In this document: positions 49,001-59,341 of the stretch, one piece after another
Position numbering within the stretch: position 1 is the stretch's first letter
Layout of the letters: every line of letters starts with the position of its first letter
DNA from: Symmetrospora coprosmae
Lineage: Eukaryota > Basidiomycota > Cystobasidiomycetes > Symmetrosporaceae
Direction of reading: 5' to 3'
Assembly (NCBI GenBank): GCA_008802785.1
Contig: VUYT01000027.1
Span: 186,001-250,000 of the forward strand
DNA: 64,000 nucleotides
Position numbers and translations under genes: made by a program
Notes under the pieces: model-generated
What the model saw: only the letters and a program-made list of their open reading frames with translations
The model's database searches: none
Told to the model about the DNA's origin: nothing

Positions 49001-49562
49001 CGATGCCAACCCGAGCGCCGAGGCGCGCGACCACGCACGGCAAGACCCGGAGCTCCGCGTGCGCTCCGTGCCCATTTCGAGTATCAACGCGGCCAAAGGC
49101 GACATTGCAAAGGAGGACAGCCAGGGCCGGACCGACAAGCAGGGCTCCGGGGAGAGCACGGGCCAGCCGCACCGCTTCGATCTCAAGTCCATCCGCAACA
49201 ATGCCAGCTTCCGTCGCTTCTTTGGCGGAGATGGCCAGGCTGGTAAAGAGAGCATTACCAACAAGCGGGTCGACGCGCCGTCCGGTAGCAGGCAGGGCAG
49301 GAATGCAGATGGCGACTCGAAGGGCGTCTCGTTTGCTCAAAGTACCACGGGCGACGCGCCCCGCGAGGAGGGCAAGCCGAGCAGCAAGCGGATGACGCAG
49401 CAGCAGCAGGGCACATCTTCCGGCAGCGGAGGCGGCGAATCATCAAGCACGCCAAACTATCTCTCGACGCGCAACTTGAAGACTGGGATCGCGCTTGACA
49501 GAACCGATACGACGGACTCGCAAGTCAGGTTCGGGCACCTGCCGGTGCCGAGGCGGAACTAA
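46087..49562 (+). CDS. NHA1: plasma-membrane Na+(K+)/H+ antiporter, Nha1 type
   Basis: 1,068-residue alkali-cation/proton exchanger. Exons: 46087-46198, 46309-46336 (28 nt), 46406-46600, 46691-49562; total 1,069 codons. The first 450 residues are a CPA-type transport domain: ALIKERLYVGEAIVATGFGI, VLALSVFAVGVELPRAYVKR, CATPTDPILAASVVGKGKFA with TDP near 163-165, QCESGCNDGAAFPFLYLAL with the ion-binding Asn-Asp near 197-198, SDDLLAAFACGAAFAWDDWF, and FIYIGATMPFADWN. The final 600 residues form a hydrophilic tail full of Glu, Asp, Lys and Arg, typical of fungal Nha1, where it tunes activity and salt and pH response. Family, length and topology all agree. Confidence 0.95.
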
Positions 49563-49976
49563 TCATATACAGAATGCCTGTGACGAAGGTGTGCTGTTCT
49601 GTCAGTCAGTCTATCGTGCTGTAGCGTTACTGTGTACAAAGCGAGACAAGAGGGAAAGCCTCTTCTCGTAGCCTCGTAATCTGGTGTGGATTGCAGCTTT
49701 GAACTATGGAAGGTCCGGGTACGCGAGACAGACCACAATGCAATGCTTGGACCCGATGCTCGATCAGCGAGGATCTTCGAAACTCTAATGCCTGAGCGCA
49801 CGAGCTGTGCAAGGGGTACAACAGGACAATCATGCGAGGACAGAGGAACAGCAGACAGAGGGTATGATGTCCGGTGCCCCTGCACGCATAGGCAGCGTCG
49901 TTCTGTAAAGTCGGTAGGTATGAAGGGGGTCTCGATATAAGATGAAGGGGGATGAAGCGGGTGGCCGCCCGGCCGG
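49563..49976. other. convergent intergenic region
   Basis: 3' flanks of NHA1 (plus) and the secreted protein (minus). Open frames here are antisense noise. Confidence 0.5.
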
Positions 49977-50714
49977 CTACACGACAGTGAGGACGCCTGC
50001 AAGGAGCGTTGTGACGAGGCAGATGCCGAAGGAAGCAAGGATGGGTACGCCAATGGCGGAGCGGAAGCCGGCAGAGAAGCCATCGTCGATGTCGCCCGCC
50101 GCGCCACCGGGGACGGCGGTGCCAGAAGCAGACGCGGCAGCCGAGCCAGACGACGAAGAGCCGCCGAACGAACCGTCGTCTCCCCAGTCGTCCCACTCGC
50201 CACTGTCGCTCTTGGTCGGGGCGGGCGTGGCAGCTGGGACAGTAGCGCTGCCAGTGCCGACGGCACCGCCAGCAGCGCCCGATTCGCTTGCTCCGCCACA
50301 GCCGGTCTTGCATGAACCATCGTCGTAGGAGCTCGAGCCGGCTCCGGCGCCGGCGCCAGCGCCAGCATCGCCGGTAGGCTGAGGCTGCTGAGATCCTGCG
50401 CCACTGTCAGTAGCCTGACCAGCGCCGCAGGTCGTGCACGCCGTCTCAGACGCTGCGCCGCCTCCGCCTGGCCCGTCAACGGTGACGGTCACAAAGACGG
50501 TAGCGGGCGTGTCGTCGGCGCACTCCTCCTCCCCGACTGGAGCGCGCTCCTCGAGGGTCGGGTCCGACACAAAGGGTTCATCGGGCGAGCGCTTCGATGG
50601 GGCGGGTGCAGGCGGGTGGAGGGACTCGACCTGGCGGATGGTGAGCGCGGGGTTGGGGGACGTGTCGGATGCAGCAGCGAGGGAGGACGAGGTCAGAAGA
50701 GCAGCCAGTGCCAT
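49977..50714 (-). CDS. small secreted, probably GPI-anchored protein
   Basis: Intronless, 245 residues. The ATG at 50714 starts a signal peptide (MALAALLTSSSLAAAS). The mature part is Pro/Ser/Gly/Ala-rich with SKRSPDEP (a possible Kex2-like KR site), an EEECADD motif, four Cys in ETACTTCG and GSCKTGCGG, Gly-Ala repeats and a WDDWGDDGS segment. The C-terminus has a hydrophobic run (IGVPILASFGICLVTTLLAG) with no following basic stop, after Gly/Ala/Ser-rich sequence suitable for an omega site. I recognise no domain. A fungal cell-wall or surface protein is the simplest reading; a tail-anchored protein is the alternative. Confidence 0.72.
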   Translation of the reverse strand: MALAALLTSSSLAAASDTSPNPALTIRQVESLHPPAPAPSKRSPDEPFVSDPTLEERAPVGEEECADDTPATVFVTVTVDGPGGGGAASETACTTCGAGQATDSGAGSQQPQPTGDAGAGAGAGAGSSSYDDGSCKTGCGGASESGAAGGAVGTGSATVPAATPAPTKSDSGEWDDWGDDGSFGGSSSSGSAAASASGTAVPGGAAGDIDDGFSAGFRSAIGVPILASFGICLVTTLLAGVLTVV

Positions 50715-51363
50715 CCTGAAGACGTGGCTGTTGGAGGAGTGGGGGCATGAGATACGGGACAAGGGGAACCCGAAAAGCATGTCCCTGACCTACCTGCGCA
50801 TGATTGGCAAGCGGCGGGATGCAATGCTTTGCGATGAAGCTGATGATATAAGGTGCCTGCTACACTCGTTGCGTTCAGAGAGTGCTGAGGCGTTGGCTTA
50901 GCGTATGAAGTGCGCGTCAACGAGAGTGGGTCAGAGGGCGAGCAGGAGTCTGGTCAAGAGGCACGGCATCGCGGACTCGCAGCACGCGTAACGACATCAC
51001 GAGCGCCTCGATGGGCCTGGCCATGTGGGGTAGCCAGCCGACACCCCGGGATGGCTGTACGGCGCACCGCCGAACCTGGCCTGTCCCCCTCCGGCGACCA
51101 GATCAAAGGAGGCGATTCGCTGCTCGTGAAGGGGAGACGGAGCGACGCCAGGATACTTCAGAGAGCGCTTCATGGCCGCTCGGCATCAGGTCCGACCCGC
51201 ACGTTGCGAGTGTGAGGAGCAGAGGCTTTGAGTGCAGTTCACAGTCAGTCTTGCCAGTCCATACCCTTTCAAGCGCCATGGCTGTTTGCTCCATGCTACA
51301 GTTCCGCTGAGGGCGCGTGGAAGCCATCGCGTTGCACATCTGTACTCGTGCTCGTGCGCGAGC
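50715..51363. other. intergenic upstream of secreted-protein gene
   Basis: Presumed promoter of the secreted-protein gene and 3' flank of the DNAJC7-like gene, both on the minus strand. Nothing further recognised. Confidence 0.5.
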
Positions 51364-53772
51364 CTAGAAGCCGAAGCCAGATGACTGGAACCCGCGCGGC
51401 CGCCTGCCACCGCCGCCATTGAGGAAGTCGTCAATGTTGATGCCGCCGCTCTCGAAACCTCCTCCAAAACCGCCACCACCGCCAAAGCCGCCGTGCGCGA
51501 AAGGATGGTGATGGAAGCCGCCCGACATGCCGCCGGAGTCGTCATCGTCCTCGCCCAGATCGTATCTCCGCTTCTTTTGCGGGTCTGACAGGATGGCATG
51601 CGCTTCGGAGAGCTGGTGCCGTTTGACGCATTAGCCGACTCGTCGAAGCAGTCACATAGCCATGAGCTCAGGAGCTCACCTCCTTGAACTTTTCTTCCGT
51701 ACCGCCCTTGTCTGGGTGATGCACTAAACTCTGCTTCCTGTAGGCTTTCTTGATCTCCTGGGTGTGCGAATGCGATATCCACATACAAGCAGCCGACCAC
51801 ATCAGCTAGCTCTGGAGCGGGTGAGCCGACTGTCGTGACACGCACCACCTCGGTTGCATCCTTGCCGACACCCAAGATCTTGTAGTCTGCAGAAGTGTCG
51901 AGTGACGCGCAACTTCAGTATCTGAGCCTCTGCGCACCTCGGAGAACGGATGACACGCACAGTCCACCGTCTTGGATCGCTTCAGAGCAACCTGAGCCTG
52001 CCTGTGCTCTGTCTTCATGGCCCGCTCCTCGGCAGTCCCAGCTGGCGCTTCTTGGAAGGCGGCAGCGAACCCTGCTACAGCAGCCTCGTAACTTTCCTCC
52101 GCGAAATGTGCTCTCGCCCGTGACCGCAACCTGTGATTTACAAACCCGGCGACCCGACGTGCGTCAGCCAAAAGAACAATACATGAAGACGGTATCGGTG
52201 AGAAGGATCGCTGGTAAGCACCCACGCCTTGAAGTGCTTTGGCTGTGCCTTGAGAATCTCGTCGCAATCCTTGATGGTCGCAGAGTGGTTCCCAGCCTTC
52301 TGGTACGCCGTCGCACGATTCGACAAGAGCGTTATCCGGATGTTTTCGTTCTCTTCGCCCACGAGCTCGAGGCATTCCGTGTACTTTTCTATCGCTTCCG
52401 CATGCTGTCCCTTCTTGAAGAGCTCGTTCCCCGCTTCTTTCGTCGAGTCGACCAGACGTGTCCGCTTGAGGAGCGTCCTCGCCTCGGCGTGATCCGGGTC
52501 GTTCCGCAATGCCGCCTGTGCGTGCGCGACAGCCTGCGCCGAGTTACCCTGGGCAAACAGGACCAATCCTCTAACCCAGAGCGCGTCCGGATCCTGCGAG
52601 TTGGCCCTCAGCAGGTCCGTCGCCAGCGACGCTGCCTCGTCGAGCTTCTTCTTGCCGAGCAGCGCTTCCACGCGGTACACCTTCCACTGCGACGGTGCCT
52701 GCGCGACTTCCTTCTCGAGGCTGTCGAGGCCAAAGATGACGTACGTCCACTCCTTCTTTGAGCGGTGCCGCGTCACGTTGGCGAGGTCTCCGCGGATCTT
52801 CTCTATCCGCGCCTGGTCGCCCACGGCCTGTGAGTTGTTTGGCTCGATGCTCAGACACTCAGCAATTGTCCGCGCCGCATCGTCTATTGAGCCGAGCGCA
52901 ATCTGACACCGTGCCACGCGGGACAGCGTCTTTGCCTGTGGCGAAGCGGATTGCAGGAGGGCAGCTTTCTGGCAGTCTGCCAGAGCCGGGGTGAATTGCT
53001 TGATGGCCACTGGTAGAGTGGATTGTCAAAGCAGAGGGAAGGTCAGCTGGACGGGCGGGTCTTGCGGACATGTGGACGCCACTGACTGTAGGCAGCCGCT
53101 CGGTTAGTCAGGTAGGACGGCTCTTCCGGCTCGAGCTCGATGGCTTCGGTGTAGAGGTCTACGGCGGCCTAGAGAACAGCGGCGTGTACGTGTATTGCTC
53201 AGTAGCATGACCAGCCTGGTGCAGCATGTGCCCTTTGAGGCCAAACGCGGTCCTCCTCACCCCATAGCTGCCCGCCTTGAATTTGGCATTGCCGTCGGCT
53301 TTCCTGGCTTCAGCGCGCTGGGATGAGGTCAGGCCTGGAGATACCGAGCGCATACAGGTGCGAGCTGCGTGCATCAGCCTAGCTTGCTATGCAGACAGCC
53401 AGTGCAGGAGAAGAGGCGCTCGCGCACCGTCCGGGTTTACTGAAAACGTGAACTCGGAGGACGAGCCTGATGCGAATGAAGGCGGTTCGCTCGGGGATGA
53501 GGATGCGCCTTCTGGGTCCTGACCTGATCCGTCGCTGTGCTCATTGCCGTTCGCCTGTGTCTCTGCTGTGCCATTGCTGTTCGATGGAGATGCCACGATC
53601 AGATTTCCGTCTGCGGTGGCCAAAGCAGCCTGCAGACCGACACGCGCACACGACCACGACCAACTCACGTCGGTCCGTTCGCACCAGCAGCAGCAGCGGC
53701 AGCAGCAGCGCGCTTCTTTGCAGCAGCCGCAGCAGCACCTCCACCCGCGCCTGCGCTCTTCTTCTTTGCCAT
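51364..53772 (-). CDS. DNAJC7-type TPR and J-domain co-chaperone
   Basis: 582-residue Hsp70/Hsp90 co-chaperone. Minus-strand exons: 53685-53772, 53428-53610, 53261-53334, 53087-53168, 52226-53009, 51961-52130, 51846-51886, 51680-51757, 51364-51612; total 583 codons. After a Lys/Ala-rich N-terminus (MAKKKSAGAGGG) come TPR repeats over about residues 95-450, for example AAVDLYTEAIELEPEEPSYL, ANSQDPDALWVRGLVLFAQG, AGNELFKKGQHAEAIEKYTE and SNRATAYQKAGN. The J domain (about 459-530) has DYYKILGVGKDATE, IKKAYRKQS and the HPD motif at 488-490. It ends in a Gly/Phe-rich tail (HGGFGGGGGFGGGFESGG). This TPR-J order defines DNAJC7/TPR2. The first intron is the least certain; the donor chosen is the only one giving an open join to ADGNLIV. 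Confidence 0.92.
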
Positions 53773-54072
53773 GCTCTTGCGACGGTAGAATTCGTGCTGA
53801 TCCAGCTTGCCGGGCTGTCCTCGGGATGGATGGGGGATGGGTGTCGTCAGAAGGCCAGGCTGGATGGACACGGACGCGGACAGGGTTGGGCTCAATACGA
53901 TTCCGGGACAAAAGGGAGACGAGCAAAAGATGTAAATGATGACGCGACAACATTGCATCCAGCACAAGGCCATGCGCAAGCATGCATGGCCACTGTGCTC
54001 GGTGTGCGAGCGCCGTGGCGCATTGGGCGCTGAAGGGGAACGGGCAGCTGCAGACGGAGACATTGTATATAT

Positions 54073-54786
54073 TCACTGGCAGACTAGCATTACACAAGCT
54101 CGACACACTGGACACGAATTACATCTGGCCAGCCAGGAGGCGGCACAATCTCTATGAAAAGCATGGCGGCACGGGAGGATGGCCATGGCCAGCGATCCAG
54201 GCGACTCGAGGCAGATGGGGCAGTTGTCGCCTCCGGCTGCCTCCACCACTGTCGACTCTGACACCGCCTCTTCGACGCGGAGTAGCTTCTTGAGCTCATC
54301 TCGGGACAGGCCAGTAGGCACCGAGGCGTTCTCCTCGTCCATGTCGCCATCTTCGAGACTGGACCCGTCTCGCCCCCGGAGGTCCCGTTCTTCTTCATCA
54401 TCATCATCAGGCACGCAAGCTCGGTAGAGCAGGACTGGCAAGGTGATACTGCACAACGGGAACTGAAGCACCACCTGAAGTGCCAGGAGCACCGTCTGGG
54501 CAGCCGTCGTTGGCCGTGTGCTCTGATCGAGCGCGTCGAGGACCGCAAGCACCAGGATTGACAGGAGCGACAGGCTGCACCCGAGGAGGAGCGCTTGTTC
54601 GGCTGTCCGTTCCCCGCGCTTCCAGGTGGCGACTTGTGATGATGCCAGCCAGGCGAGAGTGCCGGCTCGTTGCTGCTGTGTGCCAGCAGGATGGTAGGCC
54701 GGCGAGACCGGTGATGTGGCTTCGACTGACGAGATCGGAAAGACCGGACAGCAGGGAGTGCGGAGGGATGGTGTCCTGAAGCTCAT
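54073..54786 (-). CDS. RING-finger membrane protein
   Basis: Intronless, 237 residues from the ATG at 54786. Two membrane segments near residues 70-120 (LLGCSLSLLSILVLAVLDAL and VLLALQVVLQFPLCSITLPV) are followed by an acidic linker (VPDDDDEEERD) and a C-terminal RING-H2: NCPICLESPGS, LPCRHAFHRDCAASWL and NSCPVCR. Ligand spacing is normal. It belongs to the broad membrane RING E3 group; the substrate is unknown. The small size and end-of-protein RING differ from the larger RING protein at 29952, so they are not close duplicates. Confidence 0.78.
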   Translation of the reverse strand: MSFRTPSLRTPCCPVFPISSVEATSPVSPAYHPAGTQQQRAGTLAWLASSQVATWKRGERTAEQALLLGCSLSLLSILVLAVLDALDQSTRPTTAAQTVLLALQVVLQFPLCSITLPVLLYRACVPDDDDEEERDLRGRDGSSLEDGDMDEENASVPTGLSRDELKKLLRVEEAVSESTVVEAAGGDNCPICLESPGSLAMAILPCRHAFHRDCAASWLARCNSCPVCRACVMLVCQ

Positions 54787-55245
54787 GCTGGCCAAGCCTT
54801 TCTGAACGATTCCTTCAGGCTCGCGCCCCGTACTGTGTATATCGGGTGCCCGCGTTGCGCAGCTTGATCGTCGTATCGTAACGAATGTGTGGGTGCAACA
54901 GAGCGCAAGCAGCTGCTGGAGCGCAAGCAGCAGAGCGCAAGCAGCAGAGCGCTAGAGCAGCAGCTGCTTGCGCTACCTCGATGCTTAAGATGAACAGAGC
55001 CAATGCCGGGCATCCCTTTGACTGCGGCATGGTGCCGCGACACCAGCGCCTCCCATGTTGAACTCGGTCTGAGCCCGAGCCCTGCTTTGCCGCCTCTTGT
55101 GATATGGTCTGCATGGCTGGAGGCGCCTCTTGAGTGCTGCTCAAGTCGGCACCGATCCGTCTGCTGCGCACGCAGACGGACCGGCCGCCGACCCTTGCGA
55201 CTTCCAGACAGCAGAGCCCCGCGGGAGTGGACCTAGAGGAGGTGC
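54787..55245. other. intergenic with inverted and direct repeats
   Basis: Upstream of the RING gene. It holds the AGC-rich inverted repeat listed separately. No gene supported. Confidence 0.5.
54902..54974. repeat. perfect 16-bp inverted repeat with internal direct repeats
   Basis: AGCGCAAGCAGCTGCT at 54902-54917 is repeated in reverse complement at 54959-54974, with a 41-base loop that itself contains two further GAGCGCAAGCAGCA-like units. It could fold as a hairpin in DNA or RNA. It lies about 115-190 bases upstream of the RING gene start. Confidence 0.85.
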
Positions 55246-55911
55246 TCAAGGGCGCGTGGCCCGGAGGGCGGGGAGAATGGGCGAGCCCGCGAACAGGGAG
55301 TGGAGGGCGCGCACCCTGGACGAGTGGAGCGGGGTGGCGGAGGTGGAGAGCGGAGCCGTGTAGGGAGAGACGCGCCTCTGGCCAGGTGCACGCATGCAGC
55401 TTGGCAGGAAGCGCATAGCGCTCGAGGTGCTTGAAGAGCGGGGCGGGTGCGCGAGTGCGAGTGCGAGTGGAGAAGCGAGCGCTAGGGTGGAGGGCGGGCA
55501 CGAGCGGAGTAGAGGAGAGGTGGCAGCGCCGAAGCGCGCCTTCAGCTCGAGCTCAGATTCAGCTGACAGCGAGACAGCCTTTTCCATCGAATCAGAGTCA
55601 GAGATCAGATCATTGGTCATGTCAGCCGGATTAACGGCGTTGGATTGGAACAGGCGGATGTGGCTCACCTTTCTCTCAACCTTGCCATACCATCGTCGAG
55701 CAGCGGCAATGGCCCTTTCCTCAGCGTAGGAGATGGCACGACCGCCGCTGCCCGCTGAGGTGAAGCGCTGGACATGCGACAGCGCAATATCGAGGTAGCA
55801 CCCCACCTGCTGCGGCTGCGAGAGCGCCTTGACCAGGCAGTACGATTCGGCCTCCGGGAGGACAGTCTTTGACAGAGCAGAAGCTGCAACGGTGAGCGCC
55901 ATAGAAGCCAT
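55246..55911 (-). CDS. hypothetical protein, weakly supported
   Basis: Open frame of 221 residues from the ATG at 55911 (MASMALTVAASALSKTV). The first 120 residues look protein-like (EAESYCLVKALSQPQQVG, ISYAEERAIAAARRWYGKVE); the last 80 are basic, Pro/Ser-rich and compositionally different. I recognise no domain, and the opposite strand is also open. A TATA-like element sits about 160 bases upstream, which is mild support. It could be a real orphan gene, part of a spliced gene, or a chance frame in GC-rich DNA. Confidence 0.3.
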   Translation of the reverse strand: MASMALTVAASALSKTVLPEAESYCLVKALSQPQQVGCYLDIALSHVQRFTSAGSGGRAISYAEERAIAAARRWYGKVERKVSHIRLFQSNAVNPADMTNDLISDSDSMEKAVSLSAESELELKARFGAATSPLLRSCPPSTLALASPLALALAHPPRSSSTSSAMRFLPSCMRAPGQRRVSPYTAPLSTSATPLHSSRVRALHSLFAGSPILPALRATRP

Positions 55912-56504
55912 TGTATCGTTCTGCTCCGTTTCTTGTGTATTGTCCGTTTGTTGTGTATCGGATGTGGGTGAGATGAGGGAGAGTCGGTCTGTCAAGGCTG
56001 TGGAAGAGCCTGTGATTGATAAAGTGATGGGAAGATGAGAGAGCAAGAAAGAGCCACATGGTCCCCGCTCTTATAGTGTGGCAGGAAAGAGCCAGGAGAG
56101 CCTTTCTGAACCCCTCTTCGCGCGACATTCCTGGGCCGGTCTCGGAATTGGTGAGATGCGGCGCCCAGCTCGAGAATCCTGAGCAAAGGAGGTGGTCAGC
56201 GAGGTCTCGACGGCATCAGATGAGTCTATGTCGATGTCGATGTCGATGTCTGTAGCTGCGTCAGTGTGTAGACAGGGGTTCAGTACTCTCGTTCGGCCCA
56301 GCCCAACCTGTCGACAGCGCGGTGCTGGCGACCAGGAGCGAGCGCCCAGTGAGGCAGCCGTGTTTGCGATAACGAAGGGGATATACAACAAGGCGCTGAG
56401 CTTCTCTGGCTCCCCAATTTGCTGCTGATACTGTGCTGGATTGCAGATGCTGATGTCGGGTACCGGTACGAGCGATGCAGGGGATTCAGCGCGGACGAAA
56501 AGAC
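55912..56504. other. intergenic between orphan ORF and vWA gene
   Basis: Contains a three-unit TCGATG repeat near 56226-56250 and a minus-strand frame (56071-56508) with an unremarkable product. No gene supported. Confidence 0.4.
56070..56076 (-). promoter_or_regulatory. TATA-like element upstream of orphan ORF
   Basis: Reads CTATAAG on the minus strand about 160 bases before the ATG at 55911. Confidence 0.35.
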
Positions 56505-58700
56505 TCACGCCCGCAGCCCGCGCCAGGCCGACTGCATTGTGATCCGCTTGGCCTGATCGAGTGAAATGGCACCCTGTCTGAGTGCAATCCCGTCCCCATC
56601 GTCATCATCATCGTCGTCGTCGTCGTCATCATCGCCGCCCATCCCTCCCGCGCGCCGCTTAGGCTTAGACGTGCCGCCGGAGCGCATGTCCGAGAAGCTC
56701 GCCGTGCTGGCCTGCGGCGGCGAGGCTGGGATGGTCCCAAACATCGAGTGTGACACTGTGGCCGGCTGCGAGTGAATGGGCGTGTCTGCGAGCGATTGCT
56801 TCGGTGCGGAAAAGCTCGCAAAGCTTGAGACGACGGCGCGGCTTGGTGAGCTGGGCGATCCTGACCCTGTCCCAGAAGGTGCAGTGCTGCGGGGTGGCGT
56901 CGTTTCTCGCTTGGGGAGAGCAGGCGCGCGACTGTAGATCGAGCCACGGCCATAGCGCTGCTCGAGGTATTCATCCGTGAAGCGTGAGCCGGTGACCTTC
57001 TTGAGATGCGGCCGCGCTTCTTGGATCGTCTGTGCTGAGCGCCACACCTCGACATTGTGGGCTCCTTCGGCTGTGGGTCTGTAGATGTTCTTGATTTTGA
57101 CCTTTTTGGTGGTCTCGTTTCTGCATGGAGAGGAGGGCGGCGCGATCGTTCAGCTAGTACCGGGCAGATGGTCGGCTTAGAATAGGACGCACCTCAACAA
57201 GAGTGCCTCGTGCAGTGCTCGCGCCACATCGTCGACGCTCTCTTGCCCGCTGTGGATCCTGGCAGCCACCTCAGCTCCCACCTCGTGAATGAGCTTCTCC
57301 AGCTCGAGGTGTTCCAATGCGCTGCCGATGATGACTCTTGCCAGCGCCTCTGCGTTCACTAATGGCAGCATGGCGCCCGAGCCGATGGATGCAATGCCAG
57401 TGAAGAAATCGGTCGCATTTGTGTATTGGGAGAGGGCGGGTTCGCAGGCGATGACGAACTGCAGTGGTTGTGCGAGGGTGTTAGACTATAGGCACCAGGA
57501 TGTGAATCAAGAGATCGGATAGATACGCACGAATGCAATGCCAAGCTGTGCCATTTGGCGAGCAAGCTGTAACGGGTCGGCGCCTTTTAGGTTGTAGGCG
57601 AGATAGGTCAGTGCGAGTCGCGGGACATGGCAGGCCATATCTTCGGAGCGCCCTCACCGTCTGGCGAGCCTTGGCTGAAGCCGTCACCGTACTCTCCGAT
57701 GCCGTGCGGTGGCTACAGCAAAGGAGACCATCGGGAGAAAGTCAGTCAGGGCGAGCTTGTGCACGCTGCATAGACGCACTCACCGCGTCTGCGATGAGGA
57801 CCTGCCAAGGGGAGCAGACGGGAGAGATCAGCACTTTGCGCTGTATCGATGGGAGAGTCCCGTACGCACCGTCATCTTGCTCGCGTTCGGTCGCCACTCG
57901 AGGTCCAAGCTCTCCTTCATCGCCGCCGTGACGGCTTCAGGTCCGTCTCCACCTCCACTCGCATACAGATTCTTGAGGAAGTCCTTCATCTCGCGCACGT
58001 TGCTCGTGAACGGCAGCGTCTTTGTGACGTAGCTCACGTCCTGCGGCGGGTGGTCCCGGTACGCCACGACGGCAAGGCGCAGCGCGTCGGCCGACGGCAA
58101 CTTCTCGGACGAGATGATGGCGTCGCAAATCTTCTCGATGTTTTGCGTGGCCGAGGCGATCTGTGGAGGAGGGGAATTCGATACGGTAAACACGTGTGCC
58201 AGGCGGGGCGGTGGCCTAATGCAACGGAATGCAGTAGCTCAGACTCACGTAGCTCCCCATCTAAGGGAACAACCGGCATGATGTAGGACCGCAGTCAGTT
58301 ATCCTTCCCTTCCGCAGCTGTGTGCAGACACGCAGCAGGCTAAGCGCGTCCGTACTCACCGACCCTGTCGTGTCAAACAAGAAGACCTGGGTGCAGCGGA
58401 GGAGGAGAGGTCAGATTGTCAGCGCATGCTACGAGAGCCTCAACATTCGTGTCTGCTGCAACGAGCCGCTGCTGCTGCTGCTGCTGCTGCTTCGGCAACG
58501 TCTGCGCATTATCGCCAGGCCAGCGCACGGTCCGTTCTGCCGCGTTGACGTTGACGTGTGCAACCACCACCGCCAGCAAAACAGCAGGCAGGCGGTAGCG
58601 GCAGCAGAACGCCTGCGCTTGAACAGGATAGGGATAGATGACTGACTAAATCCAGCATGGAGCCCATGTCGAGCTGCCCGCTGCTGTTGCTACCGTCCAT
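56505..58700 (-). CDS. von Willebrand factor A-domain protein
   Basis: 463 residues, cytosolic by appearance. Minus-strand exons: 58647-58700, 58360-58386, 58249-58260 (12 nt), 57870-58160, 57784-57801 (18 nt), 57658-57712, 57531-57583, 57193-57458, 56505-57120; total 464 codons. Joining them gives MLDLVFLFDTTGSMGSYIAS, a metal-site (MIDAS) motif DTTGSMGS near residues 23-30, with ALRLAVVAYRDHPPQD, GGGDGPEAVTAAM and KMTVLIADAPPHGIGEYGDG completing a vWA fold of the type found in vwkA-like proteins. No alpha-kinase domain follows. The C-terminal third is Ser/Pro-rich with a 12-Asp run and ends ISLDQAKRITMQSAWRGLRA. The start is the ATG just inside an exon whose acceptor lies at 58705; a 5' non-coding exon is likely. 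Confidence 0.85.
56598..56633 (-). repeat. trinucleotide tract encoding 12 Asp
   Basis: Twelve consecutive GAC/GAT codons in the vWA-domain protein. Mixed codons suggest selection for the residues or an old expansion. Confidence 0.9.
58468..58491. repeat. GCT trinucleotide repeat in intron
   Basis: Eight GCT units inside the first coding-region intron (58387-58646) of the vWA gene. Confidence 0.85.
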
Positions 58701-59341
58701 AATTCTGAGTACGCTTCACCCGTGGTGGGGAAGTCGAGACGAGCAGGCGAGTCAGCTGGTGGGTCAAGACGAAGAGGTTGAGCGGTTGGCAGACTGCCAG
58801 AGCGCTTGTAAATCGAAGGCGAGTCGGACGCAAATACACTTGCGGCCGAGCTCACCTTCAAGCGATGTGCTGGTCAGGGACAGAAAGGTGCGAGATTGTG
58901 GCGAGCTCGGAATGAGACGCAGGCCGAGTGGGGGTTGGCAGAGCTCCAGAGCAAGTCGAGAGGAACTTTGCACGATGCGGCTGGCAAAGAGAGAGGAGAC
59001 TCGAGCCGCATGCTGTAACATACGCTTCCTACAATCGACTCAAGCCATGCGCTTTTGACGGACTTTGTCCCGCTGTCCGCCTGCCGTTGTCCGCCCAGAC
59101 CTCCCAAAAGCCAGGACCGCCCGAGGCTCTCATCACAAAGCAAGCAATCCCCGCACCCGCCAGCAGACCCTTCGCATATCGATGCAAGCGGAACGCGCAG
59201 CGTAGAGTTTCATGCGGACTTGTCTACTTGTACGTCTGGTCGGGACAGGGCCGAGCCACGCCCTCATACTTTCTCTGGGACAGCACACCAGGCCGTCAAA
59301 CTGCTCTGCAGCGGTGTCCGCATCTTGATAATACTCCAGTC
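58701..59341. other. intergenic upstream of vWA gene
   Basis: Promoter and probable 5' non-coding exon of the vWA gene plus the 3' flank of the URC1-like gene. Frames here lack motifs. Confidence 0.45.

Noticed and set aside
56071-56508. Minus-strand frame just after the vWA gene that might be its last exon (GTGAGT follows the Ala codon at the stop).
   Set aside because: The vWA protein already ends at a sensible point, and I found no acceptor that makes the downstream frame clearly homologous to anything.
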